The notes below the pieces were generated by a model. That model was given only the letters and a program-made list of their open reading frames with translations. It did not search any database and had not been told where the DNA came from. Positions 19,701-29,967 of a stretch of 64,000 nt of DNA are shown piece after piece. Source of the DNA: Cavia porcellus (Eukaryota > Chordata > Mammalia > Rodentia > Caviidae); contig NW_026947514.1 in the NCBI RefSeq assembly GCF_034190915.1, forward strand, positions 8,716,201 through 8,780,200. Direction: 5' to 3'. The position numbers were made by a program, and so were the translations under genes. The first letter of the stretch is position 1, and each line of letters begins with the position of its first letter.

Positions 19701-22265
19701 TGAGCCACCAGCCTGAGGGATTTGCAGAGACCCAAAGGCAACTATTTGCTAGCTCATGCCTCAGGTTAGTCCTGCCTCTGACCCCCAGCCCCAAGGCTGT
19801 CCACACCGCCCTCAGGGCCGAGGGTGCTGGGCGCATACCCAGAGACCTTTGCTCTGCTGTTTGGAAAGTCATTTGATGAGGAACTTATTGCCTCTTCCGT
19901 GTCGTCTTGCCAAAAGCTCTTGTGTACATAACTTTGCAAACTGCTCTGTTTTCTCCTTGAAGCCAAGGTGATTTTTTTATTTTCTTCCTTCTATGTCAGT
20001 TTCCTCTAAATATTCCTATGGCCATTTCCTCCTCCTTCCCCTTTTAAAAATGTACACACTTTCAAAACTGTGTCTACACCTATATTTATAGGTGTACGTA
20101 GGTGTGACCCTCCCTCCCTTCCTTACCCATTTTAAAAAGAAGCTGCGATCTGAAGCCACAAGGTAAGAATTATGGTTTTTATCTCCCTAAGATCTAGAAA
20201 ATACCTCACGGCAGGCAGGTCAGGCTTAGTGAGAAGCTTCCACAAAATCAGACTACAGATCCAAGAGCCCTGGCCCCGGACTCTCCAACCCAACCCCGTG
20301 CTCTAGGCAAGGGGACCGTGCCACAGAAGAGTCCATATCAGACAGACAGAGTTCGGTCCCCAGCTCTGCCTGATCCTGTGGGAAAGTATCTCAACCACCC
20401 TGATTGCAATATGCTGGGTAAACAGCGATGTTTACCTGGCAGCTCCCAAAGGGCTGATGTCATAGGTCCCACAAGGACTGGGTAGAGCGGTCACTTGGGT
20501 GGAACCCAACCCCGCCTGTGGGCTGTGGTCAGACTGGCATGACCTGGCATGTAGGTGGTGCTGAGAAACCCGTGATGCTGCCTTGACTGGGCAGTTGTTT
20601 GCTGCCTGACGGGTGACCTCCTTATGTGACCTCGGAGAGAGCTCCAGGCAAGGGCACATGAGAACGGGAGCTTTTATGGCCAAGAGCAGCCCACACTCCT
20701 TAGTGCTCAGAATGGCAGGGCTTTCCCAGGGGCCTGGTGACAGCTTGTGGATTTTGCAGGTTCTTTGTTTCAGATGTTTCCTATCAACAGTCTAATGGCC
20801 GATCACTGAGTATATCACATCAGCTTCACCTCGGCAAGCGGGCAAAGGACCTGGCTTTTGAGGTGGTTTCTCCAGGTGCTAAAAAGAGTGCGGAGGGGAG
20901 GAGGGAGAGGACCCAGGCAGGTCTGTTCAATCTCCCAGTGCCTGAGGGAAGGCCCACTAAGCAAATGAGTGGCTAATTAAATGTCAGGTAGCAGTAAGTA
21001 AAATGGGGAAATTCAGAGTAGGGCAAGAGAATGGAGGAGAAAGAAGGCAATGCATTAGTTACTGGGCTCTCTGAAGAAGGTACATTTGAACAAAATCTTG
21101 AATGGGATGTGAATCATGTGCGCATTTGGGGGACAAGCTTTTCTGGCAGAAGAAACAGCAAATGTAAAACCCCCAAGGTGGTGTAATAGTCAGCAATGCT
21201 GCATAAGAAATACTCCCAAACTCAGTGACTTAGGGCAACTATTTAGTCTTGATGATGTCTCTATAGGTCAGCCCAGTGGGTGGCTGATGCAGGGTGGGCT
21301 TTAGCTGGTCTGTGTCACCCTCTGTGTCAACAGTGTAGGGAGGATATGTTTTCAAGTTGGAGGCAGGAGGGTGGGAGGACAGGCACAGAGGGGCCATTTT
21401 GCTGCCCAGTCTGAGCTGGGCATTGCACTGGCAAAACCCATCACATGGCCAAGCTCAGCATCAGTGGGTAGAGACTTGTACGCTCTCTCAGAAGGGAAGA
21501 GCTGGGAGCTTTGGGTTGCAGCAGCGCTGTGAGGAGCAACTTAGGGGACACAGGCAGCAGATGAGGTCAGGGTCCTGGGCAGAACCCACGTTCCTCATAA
21601 GCACTTGGCCTCATTCTGTGGTGGGAAGCCCTGGAGCCTGGTTCCCTCCCTCCCTTCAAATTTTAATAGAAGCTTAGCACACATGATAAAAGTACACAGG
21701 TGATCTCCCACTTTTGATGACTCCTTGTCACGAATTTGCAGCTTCTCAGTTGTGTGAAGGCAGTTTCCATTCAGTAGAAACCATCCTTTGAAATGGTGCT
21801 CTTTTCCTGGGCTAGATCCATGTACATGCCGATCCTCTCTCAGATGCCAGGCAGGAAAGGCAGCTCCCAAGCAGCCCTGCAAGGATCATGAGGGGAAACA
21901 ACCAACCCTCTGCTGCTGAGCTGGGGTTAGGAGCCTTGAATGCATTTTCAACTCACAATGGTCTCCACTCATGGTAGGTTTACAGATCTGTGACTCCATC
22001 ATAAGTCAAGGAGCACAATGCAGCTCAGGGACTCATTTTTACAGAAGGAAAAGTTAGCTTTGCCTGTGTCATATAAATGAAATTAAACAATACATATTCT
22101 TTGTGAATATTTTCTCTTGATGGACCTTATGTCTGTGAGTTTCACCTTTGTCCCAACATGTAGCAGTTGAGTCCACAGTGAAATACTGTGAAAACGTACC
22201 CCACTGTATAATTATGCCTCACTATATGCATCTGGACATTGGGCATATCTAGTTAGTGGCTGTTA
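13704..22265. other. Host intergenic or intronic DNA, no gene recognised
   Basis: About 8.5 kb without a recognisable gene. The longest open frames (for example 14209-14910 minus, 16392-17006 minus and 17940-18629 plus) have biased composition but no domain or motif. A CT-rich stretch lies at 14668-14715. The AT-rich stretch 17185-17335 and the segment 17900-17960 look unusually non-repetitive and may be conserved non-coding DNA. 18275-18340 resembles a MIR core. 21180-21660 looks like an old interspersed repeat that I cannot name. Confidence 0.55.
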
Positions 22266-22267
22266 AA

Positions 22268-22400
22268 AATAATCTTGTTGGATCTGGGTGTGGTGGTGCA
22301 CACCTGTAAAACTCAGAGGCCAAGGCAGGAGGATCTCTGCAAGTTCAAGGCCAGCCTGAACTACATGGTAGGACCCTGTCTCAAAAAACCAAATGCAAAA
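22268..22400 (+). repeat. B1-type SINE
   Basis: Starts ggatctgggtgtggtggtgc and runs through a B1 body to a ctgtctcaaaaaa end. It sits directly before a second B1 copy. Confidence 0.85.
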
Positions 22401-22404
22401 AAAA

Positions 22405-22540
22405 TCCTGCTGGGCATGATGGCTCATGCTTGTAATCACAGCACTCAGAAGGCTGAGGCAGGAGGATCACGAGTTTGAGGCCAGCCTAGGCTAGGTAGTG
22501 AGACCCAGTCAGAAATAACAACAGCAGCAAATCAACCAAA
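22405..22540 (+). repeat. B1-type SINE, second in tandem
   Basis: Starts gctgggcatgatggctcatg and shows the full B1 core and a gagacccagtc end. It follows the previous copy within a few bases of its A tail, so one SINE landed at the tail of the other. Confidence 0.85.
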
Positions 22541-22837
22541 CAGAAGAATAATCTTGTTAAGAATATTGTGTTCATTTCATTTTTAGATGTACAAATATAA
22601 GCATTTTGGTTACACATAGGTGTGTGCTAGCTAGCTAGCTAGAGGATAAAGATATATAGATGTTTTCTTCTCCCATTCTGTGACTTACCTGTTGAGTGTT
22701 TTAAAAGACAAGCAAAAATAAGGAGGGAAATAAGGCTTGAGGAAGGGAGGAGGCTAAAAAAAAAGAAGAATCAAGATACACTACACACAGGTACAACACC
22801 TATGATGAATGGGATCATGACGTATACTGAAGGTTTA

Positions 22838-23222
22838 CTGTTACGGCTTGTGTCTAGATGTCCCCCCAAAGCCTCATGCGGTCATAGGCAGGGCTTCTTC
22901 AGAAGAGGCTGGATCTAGAGTATGTGATGCTGGAATTAAGGGTGAGTGATTTCTAATCAGTCCACGTAATGGTTTGGCACCACCGTAATCCCAGAAGTCT
23001 GGATAAAATTCAAGGGGCAGAAAGGCACCTTTAAACCCACTTGCTGATTTTTCCGTCTTCTGCTGTCACCATGAGCTGTTGCTCCTCCACCAAGTGCCAC
23101 GCTGCTTTGGAGCCAACTGCTTACAAACTTCCACAAACTGTGAACTAAATAGACCTTTCCTCCTTTATCTTTGGGTCTCAGGGATTTTTGTCTCAGCAAC
23201 AAGAAAGATAACTAAGACATAT
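22838..23222 (+). repeat. MaLR/MLT-type LTR (solo)
   Basis: Reads like a mammalian MaLR LTR: tgttacggcttgtgtc start, tccccccaaagcctcatg, a gtgaactaaatagacctttcctcctttat polyadenylation block, and a ctcagcaacaagaaagataactaagaca end. It is diverged and has no internal sequence attached. Confidence 0.7.
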
Positions 23223-23274
23223 ACCCAGGAAATTAATTTTTTAAAAGTCAAGCAAAATTTTCATTTTATTTTAT

Positions 23275-23425
23275 TTGTTTGTTGAAACAGGGTCTCACTA
23301 TGTAGTTCAGAATGTTTTGAAATTGTTAGGTAGCCCAGGCTGGCCTTGAACTTGAAATGATCTTCCTGCCTCAGCCTCCCAAGTGCTGGGAATACAGATA
23401 TATGCCACCGCACCTAGCAAAAGGT
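23275..23425 (-). repeat. B1-type SINE, antisense
   Basis: On the plus strand: gaaacagggtctcactatgtagttcag, a duplicated ctggcc unit, cctgcctcagcctcccaagtgctgggaat and a ccaccgcacctagc end. This is a B1 on the minus strand. Confidence 0.85.
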
Positions 23426-23639
23426 TTTTTTTTTTTTTTTACTTTAATGTTAATCAATTTATCAGCCTTTTAAAAATAGTATCATATTTATTCAGTTAAG
23501 TAAATCTTTACTTAAAGATCATATATCCTCCTAGTTTTCTTGTATAATCTTTATTTCATTTTTAATATTTAATTACTTATATAGAGAACATGTGATATAC
23601 AAATCAATAAAAAGACAAGGAGAAAAAGCATGGAGAATT

Positions 23640-24003
23640 ATTGGTCAAGGGGTACAAAGTTACAGGTGGACAAGAGGAATGAGTTGTTGAGATTATTTTG
23701 TACAGCAGGATGACTGTGGTCAATAATAATATACATTTCATTTTTTTTTTGTACCAGGAATTGAACTCATGACCTTGTGCTTGCCAGGCAGGCACTGTGC
23801 TGCTAAACTATATCCCAGGCCCATGTACTATATACTTCAAAATAACTGAGAATAAGTTTCCTAAGTTGTACCACCAAAAATAAATGAAGCGATGGTTAGC
23901 TAATTAACTTGGCTTAATCACTTTGTGCATACTCACGTATTGAAACATCACACTACCCCCCTGCAGGTCTATTGGTTTGTCAATTTAAAATATTAATTAA
24001 AAG
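23640..24003 (+). repeat. L1 3' end (old LINE-1), split by a SINE
   Basis: Reads as the 3' untranslated end of an ancient mammalian L1: a ggtacaaagt...tgtacagcaggatgactgtggtcaataataata block, an interrupting SINE, then tatacttcaaaataactgagaataag and a gaaacatcacactacccccctgcagg end with an AT-rich tail. Bases 23649-23713 are identical to 29277-29341 inside the ERVL pol gene. Confidence 0.75.
23740..23822 (-). repeat. ID-like SINE, antisense, inside the L1
   Basis: A T run followed by gtaccaggaattgaactcatgaccttgtgcttgccaggcaggc, the reverse complement of the ID-like tRNA SINE. It interrupts the L1 3' end. Confidence 0.85.
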
Positions 24004-24039
24004 GAAAAGGCAAGCTACTATTTTAAATGAATAAAATGA

Positions 24040-24188
24040 TTGAATAGGGTGTGGTATCAGCCAGTGTAGGACCGAATCTAGGGTCTGGGACTTGCTGCTG
24101 TGTCCTGAGTGAGTCCCTGAGGGAGGCCCATGGGTCTGCAATGGAAGCCAAAGAGTCTGCGCTGGAAGCCAGGAGATGACATCCATGG
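24040..24188 (-). repeat. Older ERVL-type LTR, left part
   Basis: Similar to internal LTR sequence of the ERVL copy beside it (gggtctgcaatggaagcc, gagtctgcgctggaagcc, aggagatgac). It stops exactly at the target duplication CATGG (24184-24188) of the ERVL provirus and resumes after it at 33728. The left boundary is approximate. Confidence 0.65.
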
Positions 24189-24651
24189 TGTATTAGTCAG
24201 GTTTTACTAGGGAGAACAGATACAACATGAGATAATTCAGAAACAACAAGATTGGCTTCTGATGGTCAGCCAGAGTCTGATGAGGAAGCGTGCAGGGGGC
24301 ATCTACACACTGGAGGCCGAAGGATTCAATCCAAGGTCTGGAGTTCACCCTAGTGTGTGGCGCAAGTCCACACCAGCAGGCTGATGGGTCTGTGACATAA
24401 GTCCGAAGGGTCTGTGATGAAAGGCTGAAGAGTCTATGCTGGAAACCCGGAGATGAGGTCCAAACCAAAGGCGAAGACTGGAGCTTCTCCCAAAAATAGA
24501 ATGCATTTGTGCTTCCTCCTGCCCTTTTGTCCTCCAGGTGAGGAGCCACCCTAGGGTGGGTCTTCTTGTACACCCTCGGGTGTAGAGTTCCTAAACCCAT
24601 TTAGTTAAGCTTCTAAATGTCTCAAGTTGACACAACCAATCAACCACTACA
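24189..24651 (-). repeat. ERVL 3' LTR
   Basis: About 463 bp, paired with 33276-33727. In the sense direction it begins TGTAGTGGTTGATTGG...GTCAACTTGAG and ends at cctgactaataca. It is clearly diverged from the 5' LTR (substitutions and small indels), so this provirus is older than ERV-A. Confidence 0.9.
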
Positions 24652-24924
24652 ATCTACCCCTTGTCAACTTGGCAACCAGACACATTTCTTTAAACTAGTT
24701 CCAGACACACAGACACGCATATAATTGCGCCTAACATGTTGTAACTGTCCTTCGTACAAACGGAAACGCACTAATTCCTCTGCCAGAATACACAATGTAA
24801 CTTTTCTTTGGTTGATGCTTACTCCTATCAGTTTATAACCTTAACATTATAACACAAGTTTAACAATTACCAAAAAGCAGCATTAAGCCTAACATTATAT
24901 TACATTAGAACCATATTTGGGGAG
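24652..24924 (-). other. ERVL 3' untranslated segment
   Basis: AT-rich segment between the 3' LTR and the ERV-B insertion, with no frame of note. In the sense direction the last bases before the LTR are purine-rich (acaaggggtagat), the likely polypurine tract. Confidence 0.7.
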
Positions 24925-24930
24925 AAATAG

Positions 24931-25234
24931 TGTGGGAAGCCGCCTATGAATGGCGCCCATTTCCTGCTTCCGGGTTCTTCCCGGCTTGAACAAGCCCGCC
25001 AAATTGTCATATCTGCCCAGTTACCCGTGACGCTAGCCTATCAGCTTGTTAGGCGCGCTTCTCTGTGATTGGATACTGCTTCCCCTTATAAGAGGTTGTT
25101 CCTGCCCCCAACGGGCGGAAGAGGAACCAACACTGAGGGTGGCGGACCTTGTTAGGTCCGGTTCGCTGTACGCAATAAACTTTGAGAGCTGATCCTGCTC
25201 GAGTCTGGCCTCCTGTCTCCCGCGGCTCCGGTCA
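24931..25234 (+). repeat. ERV-B 5' LTR (304 bp)
   Basis: Starts TGTGGGAAGCCGCC and ends CTCCGGTCA. It shows an inverted CCAAT box (gtgattgg, about 25066), a TATA-like ttataag (about 25086) and a polyadenylation signal AATAAA (about 25176) just before the U5-like end. Confidence 0.94.
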
Positions 25235-25236
25235 TC

Positions 25237-25254
25237 TGGTGGCCTGTACGGGGA
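25237..25254 (+). other. ERV-B primer-binding site, tRNA-Ile
   Basis: TGGTGGCCTGTACGGGGA, two bases after the LTR. It is complementary to the 3' end of tRNA-Ile with one mismatch, at a different position from the mismatch in ERV-A. This shows that Ile priming is a feature of the clade. Confidence 0.87.
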
Positions 25255-25410
25255 AAAAGGTAAAAGACTCAGCGACGTGCCTCTTCGGCCGGGAGGTGCG
25301 ATTGCTGTCGCCTGCGGTACGACGGAGGACCTGGCCCAATAACAACAGAAGGCCTCGAGTGCCTCTTCTCTTCACCCTGATCAGCTACGTGAGATACAGC
25401 GGTTCCCGGG

Positions 25411-25420
25411 ACAGGTGAGT
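25411..25420 (+). promoter_or_regulatory. ERV-B leader splice donor
   Basis: ACAG/GTGAGT, exon end at 25414. It matches the donor in the ERV-A leader. A strong pyrimidine tract with an AG at about 25540 follows, so a short intron here is possible. Confidence 0.65.
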
Positions 25421-25509
25421 ACTGGGTCACCTAGGTTGGGTGGACGCACCTAACAGATTTTGAGCGCCACACGAGTGGACGCTGGGTTTTTTTTTCTTTT
25501 CTTTTCCCT

Positions 25510-26190
25510 TTGCATCTGTTTTGCTTTCGCTTCGCTAATACAGCCCGACAGGCTTTTGATAGAGCTCGATCGGAATGCTCAGAGGAGCCCGGAGCCACTG
25601 CCGATTGTGGGTCTCCGGAGGACCCTCAGGGCTCTAATTCTGATTCTGAATCGGAAGGTTCAGAAGAGGAGGTTGTCTTCGCTAAACAGGACCCTCCTGC
25701 ACAGCTTAAAGAGGAATTCAGGGCTCGGGAAGATAAAAAGGGGAACCAAACACCACCCTGCTCGAGCTACTCCGCCTTATGGGAGGAGCTTAAGCCCTTC
25801 CGCCCTTTGGCAAGTTCGCGACCCACGATCGCCCCTTTCAGGGCGCCAGGCCCCACTGCACCGCCGTGGCCGGAAGAGGAGTTGCTCCCTGGGCTGCCAC
25901 CACAACCTATGGCACCGCCCTGGTTAGAGGGAGAGCTACTTCCTGGGTTGCCTTCTGCGCCCCCATCTGGGGAGGGAGGAGGACGTTCCTTCCACCAGAG
26001 GGTATGGTCGCGGCTTCCCTTTGAGTGTTCCGGTCTCCATGCATTTCCGGTACAAGTAGGAGGCAAGGGGAGGAGGAGGATATTATGAGCCCTTAGAAAT
26101 TAAACAACTTAAAGCTATCAAGGACGCAGTTTCAGCTTATGGGCCCAATGCGCCATTTACCATGGCGCTTTTAGAGGCAAGAACCTGGAG
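25510..26190 (+). pseudogene. gag: ERV-B gag remnant
   Basis: Open from about 25510 to a stop at 26086-26088, then continuing in another frame. Residues such as ARQAFDRARSECSEEPG, the serine/acidic stretch and the proline-rich region correspond to ERV-A gag from about residue 25. The Met-Gly start is missing, replaced by a pyrimidine-rich stretch. The frame breaks near 26075. Capsid starts (YEPLEIKQLK, GPNAPFTMALLE) but ends at about 26175, where a deletion joins it to integrase. The major homology region and zinc knuckles are absent. Confidence 0.85.
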
Positions 26191-26804
26191 AAAGGGCCAC
26201 CCATGCTATTAATCATTGCCTGGCAGCCTGGGCTGCTTGGGGAAAGCCCAATATACTAAAAACAGACAATGGTCCTGCCTATACCAGCAAAATTTTTATG
26301 ACATTTTGTCAACAAATGGAAGTCACTCTTAAACATGGCATTCCTTACAACCCCCAAGGACAAGGCATCATTGAGCAATCCCATCGGACACTCAAGGATG
26401 TCTTACAAAAACAAAAGGAGGGAATAGGCCATGGCCTAACGCCCAAAGGAAGAATATCATTGGCACTCTTTACCATAAATTTTTTAAATCTTAATCACAA
26501 TAATCATTCCCCTGCCATGGAGCACAATAACCCGTCCCCGGCCGACAAAGGGCTGGTGAGATGGAAAGATGTCCTTACAGGACAATGGATGGGCCCGGAT
26601 CCAGTGGTTAGCTGGACCCGAGGTGCGGTTTGTGTTTTCCCACAGGAACCAGGTCGCGAGCCGCTGTGGGTCCCGGAAAGATTGACGCGAGCAGTAAACT
26701 CCCCACCAGTTCCTGATAAAGCACAGAAGGATAAGCCCGCGAACACAAGTCAACTCGACCCTTCTGGGACCGACGCTCAGCGCCCGAGACCATCTACAAA
26801 CTAA
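26180..26804 (+). pseudogene. pol: ERV-B integrase 3' half
   Basis: The integrase frame resumes just after the deletion. It covers the second Asp of the triad (KTDNGPAY), the catalytic Glu (GQGIIEQSHR) and the whole C-terminal domain (WKDVLTGQWMGPDPVVSW, EPLWVPERL), ending at TAA 26802-26804. The first catalytic Asp, RT, RNase H and protease are deleted. It is closely related to ERV-A integrase but is open across the position where ERV-A has a stop. Confidence 0.9.
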
Positions 26805-26805
26805 A

Positions 26806-27009
26806 ATGTCTGGTTTGGAGCTTTTTCTATTCTGTAGGTTCCTATTAATCACCCCTGTGATATGCTCAGATTCCACAGAACCACCACAATATCTTCGGGG
26901 TCCTTGGCACCACCCGCCTACATTGGCACCTTTTTCAGCTGCCTCGCCCGCCTCACCCAGGGTTTACACCATCAATCAAACAGTCCTTGATTATGACCCA
27001 CCCGCTTAA
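26806..27009 (+). pseudogene. env: ERV-B env N-terminal remnant (signal peptide)
   Basis: The ATG is 1 base after the pol stop, in a different frame. The N-terminus has a hydrophobic signal-peptide core (LELFLFCRFLLITPVICS), a likely cleavage site, then a proline-rich stretch, ending at TAA 27007-27009 after 67 codons. This is the expected place for a retroviral envelope. The rest of the surface subunit and the fusion region are missing. Confidence 0.7.
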
Positions 27010-27027
27010 CTCCGGTCGACCCTCCAT

Positions 27028-27246
27028 TTCTCTTCCTTCTGTCCCACGATTACCTCTTTTTGGATCCTAATTGCCATGGCTATCCTAGTAGGGCTTGTGG
27101 TTATCAAATGCTTGTTAGATCGCCTCATACAAACTCAGCAGCAGGTTAAGATCACAGCTATGGCAGCCATGCAAATGGCAGCAGGTGGCCCATCAGGCCA
27201 GCAGGCCGCCGCATATCTCCTTCACATTGCAGAACATCAGCTATAA
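27028..27246 (+). pseudogene. env: ERV-B env C-terminal remnant (membrane anchor and tail)
   Basis: An open frame with a membrane segment (WILIAMAILVGLVVIKCLL), a basic-polar junction and a cytoplasmic tail, ending at TAA 27244-27246. This is the usual end of a retroviral transmembrane subunit. Together with the N-terminal remnant it shows that about 1.5 kb or more of env was lost between them. No fusion function remains. Confidence 0.7.
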
Positions 27247-27680
27247 GAGCTGAGTGGGCAAGCCAATGACGGGTAAGACGGGAAAAGCCCTCCCGGTCAA
27301 CCTAAGACAGGCTCCACTCAGATATATATGGCCTTTAAGGCCAGGGGTCCCTCCTGGAGTCAAATTATTGGCATTGAGATGCGAGACCAAGGGTACTGCA
27401 GTGCCATCCGCCTCAAAGGTTGGGGGGAAGGCAGGAATGAATGTCTATATGCATCCAGGTTCGGTTCACAAAAGCCTGGCCCTGCGAAAAAATGAACCAC
27501 TCACCTTGAGCATGGTCCTGGCGCAAGGATATGCACAAAACAGGGTGATGCACAGCAGGGTATAGACCTCTACATTCTCTCATGCCTCGGCCTACAAGGT
27601 AGGCCCACTCCTAGGTGTCTAACAGCAACAAGGTCATAGACACCTTGGAGGGACCCACAGACCATCCTATTTTAATAAAT
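27247..27680 (+). other. ERV-B non-coding 3' segment, conserved with ERV-A
   Basis: Segment between env and the polypurine tract without a credible frame. It shares ordered blocks with ERV-A (27265-27278, 27451-27462, 27474-27483). It is a candidate for a cis-acting RNA element. Confidence 0.6.
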
Positions 27681-27694
27681 AAAAAAGGGGGAGA
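27681..27694 (+). other. ERV-B polypurine tract
   Basis: An A run followed by GGGGGAGA, directly before the 3' LTR. It is the same tract as in ERV-A. Confidence 0.93.
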
Positions 27695-27997
27695 TGTGGG
27701 AAGCTGCCTATGAATGGCACCCATTTCCTGCTTCCGGGTTCTTCCCGGCCTGAACAAGCCCGCCAAATTGTCATATCTGCCCAGTTACCCGTGACACTAG
27801 CCTATCAGCTTGTTAGGCGTGCTTCTCTGTGATTGGATACTGCTTCCCCTTATAAGAGGTTGTTCCTGCCCCCAACGGCGGAAGAGGAACCAACGTTGAG
27901 GGTGGCGGACCTTGTTAGGTCCGGTTCGCTGTACGCAATAAACTTTGAGAGCTCATCCTGCTCGAGTCTGGCCTCCTGTCTCCCGCGGCTCCGGTCA
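27695..27997 (+). repeat. ERV-B 3' LTR (303 bp)
   Basis: Pairs with 24931-25234. About 8 substitutions and one single-base indel separate the two, most of them at CpG or transition sites, a divergence of roughly 2.5-3 percent. Confidence 0.94.
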
Positions 27998-28003
27998 AAA
28001 TAG

Positions 28004-29011
28004 TAATCATAATCCTCTTTTCTGTAACTGATCACGGGGTCATAGCTGGTATGTAGAACTTTCTTCTTCCCCGACCCATTTTGTGTTCCCTTGGCCTTCA
28101 ACAAGCACCTCAGCAGGTCTCGGTTCTTTCCCTGGTGGAGTGACCCACACCTTCATTCCTGAAGGTTCTGGACAACTTGCCACTTGGTCTGGATTAGGTT
28201 GCTGTAATTTCCCATTAACCTTAATGACAGGGCACGGTAGCACTAAAAGGCGCCCTAAGGAATCTCCTGCACTGCATGTATATTCTTCCTTTCCTCCATT
28301 GTGGAGTAGTGGTCCAACTTCCCCTTGGTAGTCTGGGTCAGTCACCCCTGACAACACTGTGACTCCCTTTTTAGCTTGTTTCCTCGGAGGCATGAGGAGA
28401 CCAAAATGACCAGGGGGAAGTCTTAGCTTCCAGTTCAATGGTACCATTGTCGTGCTTCCTGGTATAAGCCTTCCCCCCTCTGGAACCAAAACTTCTAGGC
28501 CAGCAGAACATGAAGTCATGGGGACAGGAAGCAAAAAATTTGCTAGTGGATCACTAGGGGTGATGGTGAGTGGCACCATTCCTACCTCTACCCCTTGACT
28601 CCTGGACCCATGAATCCTGGCTATGGGAGTCACAGTGCCATATAATGGATGTTGATTCAAAGCATATGCAGCCTGTTGAAGTACCTTACCCCAGCCTTGC
28701 AAACTGTTGCCACCTAGCTGGCGTTGTGACTGTATCTTCAAAAGGCCATTCCATCTTTCTATCAATCCAGCTGCCTCTGGATGGTGAGGGACATGGTGGG
28801 ACCAAGGAATTCCATGAGCATGAGCCCACTGTCTCCCTTCTTTAGCTGTAAAATGTGTCCCTTGGTCAGAGGCAAGGCTATGTGGAATTCCATGATGGTG
28901 GATAAGGCATTCTGTAAGTCCACGGATGGTAGTGTTAGCAGAAGCATTATGTGTGGCAAAGGCAAAGCCATATCCAGAATAGGTATCTATGCCAGTGAGG
29001 ACAAAGCGCAA
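28004..29011 (-). pseudogene. pol: ERVL pol: integrase core and C-terminal dUTPase
   Basis: Open frame from about 29011 down to 28040, with pol-like residues continuing toward 28004 in another frame. Numbered from 29011, the integrase second Asp is D49 (SDQGTHF) and the Glu is E85 (AAGLIERWNG), with correct D-35-E spacing. A dUTPase follows at about 171-265, with the GVTDPDYQG motif at 222-230. A dUTPase after integrase is specific to ERVL-type elements. A frameshift and a stop separate it from the upstream pol frame, between 29012 and 29100. Confidence 0.9.
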
Positions 29012-29100
29012 TCCCTTCCATGATGGAAGTGGTCCAATATAATCAACCTGCCACCAAGTTGCAGGTTGATCACCTCGGGGAATGCTGCCATATCAGGGTC

Positions 29101-29967
29101 TTATGTTGGCCTCTGCTGCTGGCATGCTGGGCATTCAGCAGTGGCTGTAGCCAGATCAGCCTTGGTCAGTGGCAGTCCATGTTGCTGATTCCATGCATAC
29201 CCTCCATCCCTGCCACCATGGCCACTCTGTTCATGGGCCCATTGGGCAATGACTGGGGTGGCTGAAGAAGGAGGTTGGGGTACAAAGTTACAGGTGGACA
29301 AGAGGAATGAGTTGTTGAGATTATTTTGTACAGCAGGATGAGCCATCTTATCCACTTGATTATTAAAGTCATCTTCTGCTGATGTTACCTTTTCGTGAGC
29401 ATTTACATGGGAAACAAATATTTTCACATCCTTTGCCCATATAGAGAAGTTTATCCACATACCTCTTCCCCAAATATTTTTGTCACCAGTTTTCCAATTA
29501 TGTTCCTTCCAAATTCCTGACCATCCAGCTAGACCACTGGCTACAGCCCATGAATCAGTACACAGTCTCACATCTGGACATTTCTTCTTCCAGGCAAAAT
29601 GCACTACCAAGTGCACTGCTTGAAGTTCTGCCCACAGTGAGGATTTCCTTTCACCACTGTCTTTTAAGGCTGTCCCAGAAAGGGGCTGTAATGCTACAGC
29701 TGTCCACTTGCGGGTGGTGCTGGCATAACGTGCAGAGCCATCTGTAAACCAGGCCCCAACCTTCTCGTCCTCTGACAACTGATCATATGGAACACCCCAC
29801 AAGGCCATAGGTGAGTGCTGGGAAACTGAAGGCAACATAGCAGGTACAGGAGCGATAGATATCTGGGCAACTTCCTCGTGTAATTTACTTGTACCTTCCG
29901 GGCCTGCCCTGGCTCGATCACGAATATACCACTTCCATTTAATGATATACTTGCTGTGCACGTCCAA
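29101..29967 (-). pseudogene. pol: ERVL pol: RNase H and integrase zinc domain
   Basis: A 288-codon open frame. RNase H shows the TDGS motif, WAELQAVHL with the Glu, and CTDSWAVASGL with the next Asp. An integrase HHCC motif follows (QWAHEQSGHGG...ECPACQQQ). Between them, at the tether, lie 65 bp (29277-29341) identical to an L1 3' end at 23649-23713. The frame stays open across this stretch, which encodes residues such as NNLNNSFLLSTCNFVPQ. Confidence 0.88.

Larger units (their letters stand above)
24925..28003 (+). mobile_element. ERV-B: deleted tRNA-Ile class II element nested in ERVL
   Basis: Bounded by a 6-bp target duplication AAATAG (24925-24930 and 27998-28003). It has LTRs of 304 and 303 bp that differ by about 8 substitutions and one indel. 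Inside are a tRNA-Ile primer site, a splice donor, a gag fragment lacking its start, a deletion from capsid to integrase, an intact integrase end, an env remnant, and a polypurine tract. It makes no complete protein. It is related to ERV-A but distinct, since the LTR sequences differ. It is younger than the ERVL that it interrupts. Confidence 0.93.

Noticed and set aside
27850..28104. 84-codon minus-strand frame running from ERVL into the ERV-B LTR
   Set aside because: The part beyond 28003 is the end of ERVL pol. The rest is read-through into the inserted LTR and is not a gene.
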